From Paenibacillus_S sp043945595 (GTDB lineage Bacteria > Bacillota > Bacilli > Paenibacillales > NBRC-103111), in assembly GCF_043945595.1 (NCBI RefSeq), contig NZ_JBIFNP010000001.1, positions 4,154,001-4,218,000 on the forward strand: a DNA stretch of 64,000 nucleotides. Reading direction: 5' to 3'. Every line of letters begins with the position of its first letter. Position 1 is the stretch's first letter. Position numbers and translations under genes: made by a program. Shown here piece by piece: positions 27,604-36,053 of the stretch. The notes below the pieces were generated by a model. The model was not told the origin of the DNA. It made no database searches and saw nothing but the letters and a program-made list of their open reading frames with translations.

Positions 27604-28717
27604 CTGATTTCACCTCATCCCTATTGCGCGGATAACCCGTCAGGCATACATCGTCTCCGAAGCACTGCAGCGAAATCCGCTCCAGTTCGATCGCGTCCTT
27701 CATCCGTTCAAACCCGCCGAAGCTGAAATTGCCGGGTGCCTGATCTCCGCCGATAATCTTCGGAGCGTAGAACAGCACCAGCTTGTCGATGAAGCCCTGC
27801 TCGAGCATCGCGCCGTTCAGCTTGCCTCCGCCCTCCAGCAGAATCGAGGCGATATCCCGTTCGCCCAAGAGCTCGAGGGCCCTGTTCAAATCCACCTTCG
27901 GCCCTGCACCGCAGGACAACACCGTGACGCCCGCGGCCTCAAGCTGCAGGCGCTTCTGCGGGTCGGCGCCTTCCGTTGTCAGGACAATCGTCTCGGCCGA
28001 CTTGTCCGTGACGACCTGCGCCTGAAGCGGAAGCCTTAAGGCCGAGTCGACGATGAGCCGGATCGGATGCAGCGCAGGCACGTCAAGGCGCGTCGTGAGC
28101 AGCGGATCGTCACTCAACACCGTGCCGACGCCGACCATGATCGCTTGATTCCGGTGGCGCAGCGTGTGCACATAGGCCCGCGAGTCAGGGCCGGTAATCC
28201 ATTTGCTGTCCCCGGTGCGCGTCGCTATCTTGCCGTCCAGCGTGCTTGCCGTCTTCAGCGTAACGAACGGACGCCGCGTCATGATGAAGCGGTTGAACGC
28301 TTCATTCAGCCGCTCCGCCTCTTCCCTCAGCACGCCTGTCGTCACTTCCAGCCCGTGCTGCCGCAGTCTGTCGAGCCCCGTACCCGCCACCAGCGGATTG
28401 GGGTCGGTTGCCGCCACAACGACCCGCTTCACCTTCTCTTTGATCAAGCGGTCGCTGCAGGGAGGCGTTTTGCCGTAATGGCTGCACGGCTCCAGCGTTA
28501 CGTAAGCGGTGCTGTCTTCAGCCTCCGCTCCCGCCATTTGCAGCGCATGAACTTCCGCGTGCGCGGTTCCGCGCTTCAAATGCGCCCCCATGCCGACAAT
28601 GCGCCCGTCCTTGACGAGCACGCATCCGACGACGGGATTGATTCCTGTCTGGCCAGAGGCCCCTTCGGCGAGCTGAATGGCCAGCTTCATGTAAAATTCG
28701 TCGTTAAGCAGCTCCAC
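27584..28717 (-). CDS. ribD: Bifunctional riboflavin deaminase/reductase
   Basis: 377 residues from a GTG seven bases after GGAGG. The deaminase half has the zinc motifs HAEVHAL and EPCSHYGKTPPC. The reductase half has KTASTLDGKIA near residue 155 and LLEGGGKLNG near 295. First gene of the operon, directly after the riboswitch terminator. Confidence 0.96.
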   Translation of the reverse strand: MELLNDEFYMKLAIQLAEGASGQTGINPVVGCVLVKDGRIVGMGAHLKRGTAHAEVHALQMAGAEAEDSTAYVTLEPCSHYGKTPPCSDRLIKEKVKRVVVAATDPNPLVAGTGLDRLRQHGLEVTTGVLREEAERLNEAFNRFIMTRRPFVTLKTASTLDGKIATRTGDSKWITGPDSRAYVHTLRHRNQAIMVGVGTVLSDDPLLTTRLDVPALHPIRLIVDSALRLPLQAQVVTDKSAETIVLTTEGADPQKRLQLEAAGVTVLSCGAGPKVDLNRALELLGERDIASILLEGGGKLNGAMLEQGFIDKLVLFYAPKIIGGDQAPGNFSFGGFERMKDAIELERISLQCFGDDVCLTGYPRNRDEVKSVVHGNH

Positions 28718-28746
28718 CAACCATCCTCCTCATCCGTTCCTTCACG

Positions 28747-28786
28747 ACAAAAAAAGCCCGCTTTTTCCTAAGAAAAAGGGGCTTGG
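28747..28786 (-). terminator. Riboswitch-controlled terminator before ribD
   Basis: On the minus strand AAGCCCCTTTTTC and GAAAAAGCGGGCTT form a 13-14 bp stem with a TTAG loop, followed by seven T. It ends about 30 bases before ribD, as expected for the expression platform of the FMN riboswitch. Confidence 0.9.
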
Positions 28787-29081
28787 ATCGATAGGTACAC
28801 GTCAAACGCAGAACAGCTTTACAAAGCTTTTATCATCAGCAGACAGCTTGGAATAAACCGTCATACAGCACAATGAACGGCTGAAAATCGCGACAAGAAG
28901 CTCCGCTGACAGGACGCATCGTATCCAAGAAGAGAGGAAATCGATGCTTGTCCGCAGAAAGCGGCATTCTTTATAAAGCGATGTTCATTCCCCACGGCAG
29001 GCCAAGCCTGCACGATCGACAGGAATATCCAAGCGGCTTTCAATAAAGGCTAAAGCAAATAAGCATGCAAGTCTACGTTTT

Positions 29082-29234
29082 CCTTCTCCCATCCAGACTA
29101 TACTGTCGGTCTCGGAATTGCACCGAGTCCACCGTCTGCAGCAAAGCTTGCAGCACGGGTCACGGACTGAACGTCCTGCCGCCTAAGCAGCGGACGTATC
29201 ACCGCCGGTAGGGAATTTCACCCCGCCCCGAAGG
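29082..29234 (-). promoter_or_regulatory. FMN riboswitch (RFN element)
   Basis: On the minus strand the aptamer begins CCTTCGGGGCGGGGTGAAAT, continues with CCCTACCGGCGGTGA and CAGTCCGTGACC, and ends GTCTGGATGGGAGAAGG, all RFN consensus blocks. About 295 bases separate it from the terminator (28787-29081). In that spacer I see no supported gene: a 60-codon TTG-initiated frame at 28861-29043 has no ribosome site. GGCTTGG (minus strand, 29002-29008) is complementary to CCAAGCC in the terminator arm and could be an antiterminator. Confidence 0.95.
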
Positions 29235-29250
29235 AAACTTACTTTAAATT

Positions 29251-29279
29251 AGTATATAGTGTAATTTGGTAGTTGTCTA
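29251..29279 (-). promoter_or_regulatory. Sigma-A promoter of the rib operon
   Basis: On the minus strand TAGACA (29274-29279) and TATACT (29251-29256) are 17 bases apart, about 15 bases before the RFN element and just after the ppiB stop. Confidence 0.8.
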
Positions 29280-29285
29280 GTGAAA

Positions 29286-29717
29286 TTACACCTCGACGAC
29301 TTTCACCGTTTCCATTTTGTCACGGCCTTGGAACTTGTCGACATGCTCCATACCGGAAGCGACTTTACCGAACACCGTATGCTGTCCGTCCAAATGAGGC
29401 TGCGGCTGGTACACGATGTAGAACTGGCTGCCGCCTGTGTTACGGCCTGCATGCGCCATAGCCAAGGAGCCGCGCTCGTGCTTGTTCGGGTTGATTTCGC
29501 AATTGATTTTGTAGCCTGGACCGCCTGTGCCTGTGCCTTGCGGGCAGCCGCCTTGAGCTACGAAGCCGGGAATGACACGGTGGAATACAAGACCGTTGTA
29601 AAATCCTTCGTTAGCCAGCTTTTCAAAGTTAGCCACCGTGTTCGGTGCGTCTTTCTCAAACAGATCGATGACGATCTCGTCACCGTTCGCCATTTTAATT
29701 TGCGCTTGTTTTGCCAT
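29286..29717 (-). CDS. ppiB: Peptidyl-prolyl cis-trans isomerase, cyclophilin type
   Basis: 143 residues (MAKQAQIKMANGD start). The cyclophilin core is compact: VFHRVIPGFVAQGG near residue 45, SLAMAHAGRNTGGSQFYI near 80 and HTVFGKVASGM near 110. Cytoplasmic, no signal peptide. It sits between lysA and the rib operon as in B. subtilis. Confidence 0.95.
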   Translation of the reverse strand: MAKQAQIKMANGDEIVIDLFEKDAPNTVANFEKLANEGFYNGLVFHRVIPGFVAQGGCPQGTGTGGPGYKINCEINPNKHERGSLAMAHAGRNTGGSQFYIVYQPQPHLDGQHTVFGKVASGMEHVDKFQGRDKMETVKVVEV

Positions 29718-29836
29718 ATGTAGGTACACTCCTTTATTATTCAATGAGTCCTATTGTACTATAATGCGGACATGTTCACAAATCCGAAATGAGGCGGGCC
29801 CAAACAAACGCTCGCTGCGCTCTAAAAACAGGAAAA

Positions 29837-29878
29837 GACCGGCCGCCCCGTACATCCGGGCAGCCGGTCTTTCTTTTT
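29837..29878. terminator. Terminator after lysA
   Basis: GACCGGCCGCCCCG and CGGGCAGCCGGTC form a strong stem with T tracts on either side; on the minus strand it follows lysA. Confidence 0.85.
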
Positions 29879-29889
29879 ATCTCATCCTG

Positions 29890-31221
29890 TTACACCGTCT
29901 TGGTAACGGGTCTCATGCGTGCAGGGATTACGTCGTTGCCGACGATATTCTGGTAGGTTTCCCGCTCGACAACGACATCCGCTTCCCCGTCTTTCACAAA
30001 GACGACGGCCGGACGGCGGATCCGGTTATAATTGCTTGCCATAGCGTAGTTATAAGCGCCTGTGCAGGAAACGGCCAACAAATCGCCGGTTTCTACCTTC
30101 GGCAGACGAATATCCCAGATCAGCATATCGCCGCTTTCGCAGCATTTGCCGGCAATCGATACCAGCTCTTCGTCGGCTTCCGCCGCACGGTTCGCGAGCA
30201 TCGCTTCATAGCGGGATTCATACAGTGCCGGACGCGGATTATCGGTCATCCCTCCGTCTACCGCCACATATTTGCGGATGCCGGGAATGTCCTTATACGT
30301 GCCGACGGTATACAGTGTCGTCCCCGAGTCGCCTACGATGCTGCGGCCCGGCTCTACCCAGATTTCCGGGGTAGGGTAGTCGAAGCGGGCGAAATTCGAT
30401 TTGATCGAATCGGTAATAGACTTCACGTACTGCGATACCGGCAGCGGCGTGTCGCCCTCCACATAGCGGATGCCGAAGCCGCCGCCGAGGTTGATCACGG
30501 AGAAGATCACGTTCATCTCGTCGCGTACTTTGGCCGCGAACCCGATAACCTTGTCGACCGCCATCTGGAAGCCTTCTACCTCGAAAATCTGCGAGCCGAT
30601 ATGGGAATGTACGCCCAACAGCTCGATATGAGGCAGCTCGACCGCTTCCTGCACCGCGCGGTAGGCCGAGCCGTTATCGATATCCAAACCGAATTTGGAA
30701 TCCGTCTGGCCCGTCGAAATATATTCGTGCGTATGCGCCTCAACGCCCGGCGTAATGCGGAACAAGATCTTCACCCGCTGGCGCTTGTCGCCGGCAATGG
30801 CGTTCAGCATGTGCAGCTCCACCAGATTATCGACAACGAAGCAGCCGATTTGAGCGTCGATAGCCATAGCCAGCTCCTGCGGCGTTTTGTTGTTGCCGTG
30901 GAAGTGGATACGCTCCGGCGGGAAGCCGGCCTGCAGAGCGGTATACAGCTCGCCGTCGGAAACGACGTCCAGCGACAGGCCCTCTTCTTCCACGATGCGG
31001 CACATCGCCATTACGCAAAAAGCCTTGCTGGCATAGGCCACTTGAAATTTCAAACCGGAGGCTTTGAATGCCTCCATATACTCACGGCAGCGCTGCCGGA
31101 TTAAAGCTTCATCCATAATATAAAGCGGCGTTCCGAATTGCTCCGCTAACTGCAGCGTATCGCAGCCGCCGATTTGGAGGTGTCCTTTATCGTTAATTTG
31201 ACTTGTTCCATGTAAGTACAT
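29890..31221 (-). CDS. lysA: Diaminopimelate decarboxylase
   Basis: 443 residues, fold-III PLP enzyme. The PLP lysine is in VAYASKAF near residue 62, GGGFGIRY near 248 binds phosphate, and KCCESGDML near 360 supplies the catalytic Cys. It makes lysine from meso-diaminopimelate. It follows spoVAF as in B. subtilis. Confidence 0.97.
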   Translation of the reverse strand: MYLHGTSQINDKGHLQIGGCDTLQLAEQFGTPLYIMDEALIRQRCREYMEAFKASGLKFQVAYASKAFCVMAMCRIVEEEGLSLDVVSDGELYTALQAGFPPERIHFHGNNKTPQELAMAIDAQIGCFVVDNLVELHMLNAIAGDKRQRVKILFRITPGVEAHTHEYISTGQTDSKFGLDIDNGSAYRAVQEAVELPHIELLGVHSHIGSQIFEVEGFQMAVDKVIGFAAKVRDEMNVIFSVINLGGGFGIRYVEGDTPLPVSQYVKSITDSIKSNFARFDYPTPEIWVEPGRSIVGDSGTTLYTVGTYKDIPGIRKYVAVDGGMTDNPRPALYESRYEAMLANRAAEADEELVSIAGKCCESGDMLIWDIRLPKVETGDLLAVSCTGAYNYAMASNYNRIRRPAVVFVKDGEADVVVERETYQNIVGNDVIPARMRPVTKTV

Positions 31222-31298
31222 CGTCCGTATCCCTCTTCCCCCTAAGCATTACATCTAAGGTACCATAGATAAGGATATGCTGACAACAAGGGGATTGG

Positions 31299-33257
31299 TT
31301 AATCCGTTGGCTGTCTGGTGCTGTCCGACGGCTTGGTCAGGCTCATTCGTCTCTTGACGGTCAAGAACGGCTTACGGACCATAATATCGTTCAACGCTTT
31401 AAAATTGAACGGGACGAACGGCCACATATACGGCGCGTTGTAAGAGCGGCGGGTGGCCAGATAGATGAACCAGACCGTCGTTCCGATCACCAGTCCGGGA
31501 ACCTTGAATACCGCCGCGAGCAAAAGCAGTGCAAGCCGGGTCAGCCGGTTCGCGAGACTCAGCTCATAGCTCGGGGTGGCAAACGTTCCGACCGCAGCCA
31601 CCGCGAGATACAGGATAACCTCATTGACGAACAAGCCCGTCTTCACCGCCACATCGCCGACCAAAATCGCCGCCACCAAGCCCATCGCGGTTGCCAGCGG
31701 GGTCGGCGTGTGCACGGCTGCCATCCGCATCAGATCGATCCCAAGCTCTGCGATCAAAAATTGCAGCAGCAGCGGCAGCTTCGCGGCCTTTTGCGGACCG
31801 ATAAATTCAAGACCCGGCGGCTTCAGCTCCGGCGAGGTCACCAGCAGAAACCATAATGGCAGCAGAAACAGCGAAGCCATAATTCCGATGAATCGAACCC
31901 ATCGTAAATAAGTGCCGGTCGTCGGCGTCTGCCGGTATTCCTCCGCATGCTGCACGTGGTGGAAGAAGGTCGTCGGCAGAATCATGACACTCGGCGACGT
32001 ATCGACGAAAACGGCGAGATGCCCCTCCAATAGATGGACGGATACGACGTCCGGCCGCTCCGAGTACCTTACCATCGGATACGGGTTCCACCCGGTACCC
32101 ACGATGGCCTCCTCGAGCTGCTTCTCCGCCAGCGGCAGGCCGTCTACCTTGACGTCTTCAATTTTTTTTCGTACGGCGTCCACCAAATCGTGATCGCATA
32201 TATCGTCGATATAAGCGAGACAAATATCGGTATGCGTCCGTCTTCCCGCCCTCGTCATCACCAGCTTCAGCCTCGGGTCTCTGATACGGCGCCGAACCAG
32301 CGTCACATTCGTCAGCAGCGTCTCTACAAAGCCGTCGCGCGAGCCCCGGACGACCCGCTCCAAATCCGGTTCCTCGGTAGAACGGACGGGGAAGCTTTTG
32401 GCGTCTACGATAATAGCGCTGCTGGAACCTTCGAAGAAAAATCCGGAGGCTCCCATCGACACATTATCGATCACTTCGCTCAGCTTATTCGTCTGCTTGA
32501 CTTGAATGTGCGGAATAAGCGCATCCATGAACAGCTGGACTCTCTTGTCGCCTTCTTCTCCGTTAATTGCATGCTCAATCGGCGTATCGCTCAGCGCATC
32601 GTCGTTCCCGCCTTGCTTGGACGAACGATCTCGCTGCAGCCCGTCGGCATAAGACAGCCTGTCGAGAATCGCGGTAAGCACCGTATCCTTGGCAAAGCCG
32701 TTATAATAAAATACGGCGACCTTCGTTCCGCCGAAGATCATCTCCCGGAATACGACGTCGAAGCTTTTATTCAGCCCGACCTGCTCCTCCAGCGCCCTCT
32801 TCAGCATATCGAAATCAGGACTGATTTTATCCTCCTTCTTGAACTTCATTTCTTCGCGGGTCAGCACATTTTCGGTTTTTTTGCCGGTTGCCCCCTTCGC
32901 TTTTTTTCCGGAAGACTGCTTGTCTTGTTCTTCCCCGCTATGGCCGTTAGGCTTATCGTGCCGCGCATCCTCGCCTGTCTCTTGATGTGCTTTATAATGA
33001 GCCTTGAGAGGTTCCTGATGCTGTATATCATCATCATGCGATTCGCCGCGGTGTGCCCCATGCAGCTCCTCACCGGATTTCATATGGTGCTCACCGGGAT
33101 GCTCTGCATCCATGTATCCCTGCTCTTCTTCCTCCGTTAAATGGGAATGATCGTTCACAATATTTCCTTCACGGTCAATCTCCAGCTTCTTGTCCTCGCC
33201 GATTCCGGCGGAATCTCCGTTTGAAATGTGCTTCGGTTTGATAGGCACTTTTCGCAT
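31299..33257 (-). CDS. spoVAF: SpoVAF/GerA-family spore germination protein with long His/Glu-rich N-terminus
   Basis: 652 residues, about 150 longer than B. subtilis SpoVAF. Residues 1-140 are hydrophilic and low in complexity, rich in His, Glu, Asp, Lys and Gly (for example HPGEHHMKSGEELHGAHRG). The GerA-like soluble domain follows from about 150, with FREMIFGGTKVAVFY. Membrane helices run from about 440 to 610. SpoVAF sits in the spore inner membrane and supports germinant-receptor signalling. It shares the operon with spoVAA and spoVAB. Confidence 0.9.
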   Translation of the reverse strand: MRKVPIKPKHISNGDSAGIGEDKKLEIDREGNIVNDHSHLTEEEEQGYMDAEHPGEHHMKSGEELHGAHRGESHDDDIQHQEPLKAHYKAHQETGEDARHDKPNGHSGEEQDKQSSGKKAKGATGKKTENVLTREEMKFKKEDKISPDFDMLKRALEEQVGLNKSFDVVFREMIFGGTKVAVFYYNGFAKDTVLTAILDRLSYADGLQRDRSSKQGGNDDALSDTPIEHAINGEEGDKRVQLFMDALIPHIQVKQTNKLSEVIDNVSMGASGFFFEGSSSAIIVDAKSFPVRSTEEPDLERVVRGSRDGFVETLLTNVTLVRRRIRDPRLKLVMTRAGRRTHTDICLAYIDDICDHDLVDAVRKKIEDVKVDGLPLAEKQLEEAIVGTGWNPYPMVRYSERPDVVSVHLLEGHLAVFVDTSPSVMILPTTFFHHVQHAEEYRQTPTTGTYLRWVRFIGIMASLFLLPLWFLLVTSPELKPPGLEFIGPQKAAKLPLLLQFLIAELGIDLMRMAAVHTPTPLATAMGLVAAILVGDVAVKTGLFVNEVILYLAVAAVGTFATPSYELSLANRLTRLALLLLAAVFKVPGLVIGTTVWFIYLATRRSYNAPYMWPFVPFNFKALNDIMVRKPFLTVKRRMSLTKPSDSTRQPTD

Positions 33258-33289
33258 GTGTCATTCTCCTTTCGCATGATGTCGGCGTG

Positions 33290-33715
33290 TTATTCGAGAA
33301 AATGAAGCCAATCCAGTAAAGAGCCCAGCACCTTGCCGAAGATCATAGCCATCAAAAACCAAATCATATACGATCCCATCCCGATACGCTTCGCCAGAAT
33401 CGGCAGCACATTGATCACTTCCGTCAATGCGCCGGCCAGCATGCCTACAAAGCCGCCCGCCAACAGTCCGAATAAAGCGGCCGCCAAGGGATAGAACGAA
33501 AACGACCATTCAAAGAAATCGGTTAAAGTAAAAAACAGCGAGCCGCCGATGACTGCGCCCTCAAGCCATCGAATCAGGTGATACGTCCGGCTGATCTGGG
33601 CAAGCCTCGGGATAATGTTCAGAACGACCAAAAAAGCTACCATGCCGCTGCCTACGGCAATGCCGCCCGCGATGCCCAGAAAAATGAGAAGGGGCACCGA
33701 CCACCAGAGGGTCAT
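33290..33715 (-). CDS. spoVAB: Stage V sporulation protein AB
   Basis: 141 residues, nearly all membrane helices, with GGIAVGSGMVAFLVVLNIIP near residue 17 and GMLAGALTEVINVLPI near 92. It overlaps spoVAA by four bases. Part of the SpoVA set linked to dipicolinic acid movement; its own role is not known. Confidence 0.92.
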   Translation of the reverse strand: MTLWWSVPLLIFLGIAGGIAVGSGMVAFLVVLNIIPRLAQISRTYHLIRWLEGAVIGGSLFFTLTDFFEWSFSFYPLAAALFGLLAGGFVGMLAGALTEVINVLPILAKRIGMGSYMIWFLMAMIFGKVLGSLLDWLHFLE

Positions 33716-34344
33716 GATTTTTCCCTCGCTTCATGAATCTTGCAGTATTCCTCGGTGACAACGTACGTATTGACATTCTCCTGGTACATGAACATTTCCA
33801 CCTCCAGCGGGCTCGGCTCTTCATTGAATTTCTTCTTGAATAAATGATTGAAGAAAATAATCATGCCGACGCCGATCCCGATAGAATAAGGAATCTGCAG
33901 CAGCAGCGGATGCTGTACATATTTGCCGGTCAGCAGCTGATAAATTCGCCTGTGGACCTCCGCCATGCTCACATCGGCATGAAAATTCATTATGGCAAGG
34001 CCTGAACCGACGAACAGCAGGAGCCAGACAATAACAATAAGGACCAGATTTGGAGGCTTACGGTCATCATTGACCTCAACCAGACAGTGAGGCTCGCCGA
34101 AATGCTCTATTTGGAGCATAGGAAATTGACGTTTTATTTTTTCCACAATGAGCATCATGTCGATGAGTACGATATTGCCTTCCTTCTCCTTGGGCTGATG
34201 CAGCAAAAGCTTGTGAAGCGCCTCCTCGTACTCGGTATCGACCAGCAATTGGGCTATGCGCCCCAGATGAATCGATTCCCCCCGTTTGACGGACACCCGT
34301 TTGCGCAATCGTATATAAACAGTGGAGCCGACAGCTGCTTTCAT
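33712..34344 (-). CDS. spoVAA: Stage V sporulation protein AA
   Basis: 210 residues from the ATG after GGGAGGG. A soluble N-terminal domain (VYIRLRKRVSVKRGE near residue 7) is followed by two membrane helices (about 95-115 and 140-165). First gene of the operon, under the sigma-G promoter just upstream. Confidence 0.92.
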   Translation of the reverse strand: MKAAVGSTVYIRLRKRVSVKRGESIHLGRIAQLLVDTEYEEALHKLLLHQPKEKEGNIVLIDMMLIVEKIKRQFPMLQIEHFGEPHCLVEVNDDRKPPNLVLIVIVWLLLFVGSGLAIMNFHADVSMAEVHRRIYQLLTGKYVQHPLLLQIPYSIGIGVGMIIFFNHLFKKKFNEEPSPLEVEMFMYQENVNTYVVTEEYCKIHEAREKS

Positions 34345-34373
34345 CGCCTTCCCTCCCTTGTGCATTTATCCCA

Positions 34374-34403
34374 TAGTATGAAAAAAAGAGGAGCGCATAG
34401 TCA
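34374..34403 (-). promoter_or_regulatory. Sigma-G promoter of the spoVA operon
   Basis: On the minus strand TGACTA (34398-34403) and a perfect CATACTA (34374-34380) are 17 bases apart, ending 30 bases before the spoVAA start. spoVA operons are known sigma-G targets. Confidence 0.8.
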
Positions 34404-34535
34404 TCTCGCTTTATGGCAATAATTCACTTGAAGACAATAAAATTAAAGCTTCAGCATGTGTTTGCATGTTTACCGCTCACGCGCCTGAAGCTTCCCATCA
34501 AGTTGAAACAAACCATTAAAGAAAGGGTGTATCGA

Positions 34536-34745
34536 ATGGGTAAAGTAGCTCTAACGCTGGTTATCATCGGTGCCTTAAACTGGTTGCTGGTTGGATTGTT
34601 TGAATGGGATCTTGTCACTGCAGTGCTCGGCGGAGACATCCACCGTGAGTCGTCCGGGATCAGCCGGATTATCTATACATTAGTGGGCTTATCGGGATTG
34701 TATTGTTTGAAATATTTGTTTATGGACGAATCCAGGGCAAGATAA
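34536..34745 (+). CDS. DUF378 family small membrane protein
   Basis: 69 residues from the ATG after AAAGGG. ALTLVIIGALNWLLVGLFEW is the DUF378 signature, with a second helix near residues 40-60. Function unknown. An upstream hairpin (AAGCTTCAG at 34446, inverted at 34483) may end transcription from either side. Confidence 0.85.
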   Translation: MGKVALTLVIIGALNWLLVGLFEWDLVTAVLGGDIHRESSGISRIIYTLVGLSGLYCLKYLFMDESRAR

Positions 34746-34793
34746 CAGCGTGGAGATTCTGGACTGCGATACTGTGCGACAACTGCCACAAAG

Positions 34794-34827
34794 AGGCCCT
34801 GCATTTCAGAATGCAAGGCCTTTTTTT
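34794..34827 (+). terminator. Terminator after the DUF378 gene
   Basis: AGGCCCTGCATT and AATGCAAGGCCT pair around TCAG, followed by seven T. Confidence 0.88.
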
Positions 34828-34888
34828 ATGGTAAGATTTATTCTAATAACTAACGTCAGTCCGTCATAGAAAGCGAAGTGACCCAGGG

Positions 34889-36001
34889 ATGAATCCTACC
34901 CTTACGGCCTTATATCAAGAAGCGGAAAGCTTCATTATTCAATGCTACGCCGAGCTGGGCAGCACCGATCGTACAGCCTCCAGGCTCCTTGAGATCGAGC
35001 GGGAAATTGCCCGGACCGGCACCTATAAGCATACGTTCGAGGAGCTCGAACACGGAGCGCGAATGGCCTGGCGCAACAGCAACCGATGCATCGGCAGGCT
35101 GTTCTGGAAGTCGCTTGCCGTCTATGACCGGCGAGAACTCGGCACGGCGGAATCCGTCTTTCAAGCTTTGCTGGAGCATATAGCATTAGCGACGAATCAA
35201 GGGAAAATTATCCCGACCCTTACCTTGTTCGCCCCCGCTCCGGCCGATCCATCCGATCCTGCTGCAGATTCGGCTCCTGTACGGATATGGAATCATCAGC
35301 TGATCCGGTATGCCGGCTACGAAACCGAAGGGGGGATTATCGGCGATCCTAACTCCGTCAAGCTGACCCGCATCGCTCAGCAGTTAGGCTGGAAGGGCGC
35401 CGGCACCCGGTTCGACGTGCTGCCTCTCATTATTCAGGTGAATGGAGCGCAGCCCGAATGGTTCGAGATTCCCAAGGCATATGTGCTTGAGGTTCCTTTA
35501 AAGCACCCGGAGCTGGACTGGTTCGAGGAATTGAAGCTGCGCTGGTACGGCGTGCCGATGATCGCGGATATGAAGCTTGAAATCGGGGGCATTCATTACG
35601 TCGCCGCTCCATTCAACGGCTGGTATATGGAAACAGAGATCGGCGCGCGCAATTTGGCCGATACGTCCAGGTATAATATGCTGCCCGAAATCGCCGCCCG
35701 GATGGGGCTCCATACGGAAACGAACACCTCGCTGTGGAAAGATAAGGCGCTGGTCGAGCTCAATATCGCTGTGCTTCACTCCTTCAGGGAAGCGGGCGTC
35801 AGCATCGTGGATCATCACACGGCTGCGGAGCAGTTCATGCGCTTCGAACGCAATGAAGCCCAGGCGGGACGGGAGCTCACCGGGGACTGGACCTGGCTCA
35901 TTCCGCCGGTGTCTCCGGCGACGACCGGCATTTTTCACCGCGGCTACCGCAACGAGATCGTGAAGCCGAATTATTTTCGCCAAGCCCCTCCTTATGAATG
36001 A
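34889..36001 (+). CDS. nos: Bacterial nitric oxide synthase, oxygenase domain
   Basis: 370 residues. WRNSNRCIGRLFWKSL near residue 62 has the Cys that binds heme iron. The substrate-pocket residues come in the FNGWYMETEIGARNLAD block near residue 240 and the tail is typical of bacterial NOS. It has no reductase domain, so electrons must come from cellular reductases. It makes NO from arginine. The ribosome site is weak. ResE, in the same window, senses NO in B. subtilis; a link here is inference. Confidence 0.95.
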   Translation: MNPTLTALYQEAESFIIQCYAELGSTDRTASRLLEIEREIARTGTYKHTFEELEHGARMAWRNSNRCIGRLFWKSLAVYDRRELGTAESVFQALLEHIALATNQGKIIPTLTLFAPAPADPSDPAADSAPVRIWNHQLIRYAGYETEGGIIGDPNSVKLTRIAQQLGWKGAGTRFDVLPLIIQVNGAQPEWFEIPKAYVLEVPLKHPELDWFEELKLRWYGVPMIADMKLEIGGIHYVAAPFNGWYMETEIGARNLADTSRYNMLPEIAARMGLHTETNTSLWKDKALVELNIAVLHSFREAGVSIVDHHTAAEQFMRFERNEAQAGRELTGDWTWLIPPVSPATTGIFHRGYRNEIVKPNYFRQAPPYE

Positions 36002-36022
36002 ATGCCGCCGCCCGATAACAGC

Positions 36023-36053
36023 AAAAAACCAAATAGCTATTGGGCTATTTGGT
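36023..36053 (-). terminator. Terminator of the spoIIA operon
   Basis: ACCAAATAGC and a matching inverted copy pair around a short loop, followed by T on the minus strand. The stem includes the last codons and stop of sigF. Confidence 0.8.

Noticed and set aside
28861..29043. 60-codon minus-strand frame in the riboswitch spacer
   Set aside because: It begins at TTG without a ribosome site and its composition shows no protein-like pattern; more likely untranslated leader.
29638..31104. 488-codon plus-strand frame
   Set aside because: Antisense to lysA, whose PLP and substrate motifs are intact.
32034..33140. 368-codon plus-strand frame
   Set aside because: Antisense to the SpoVAF coding region, no ribosome site and no recognised domain.
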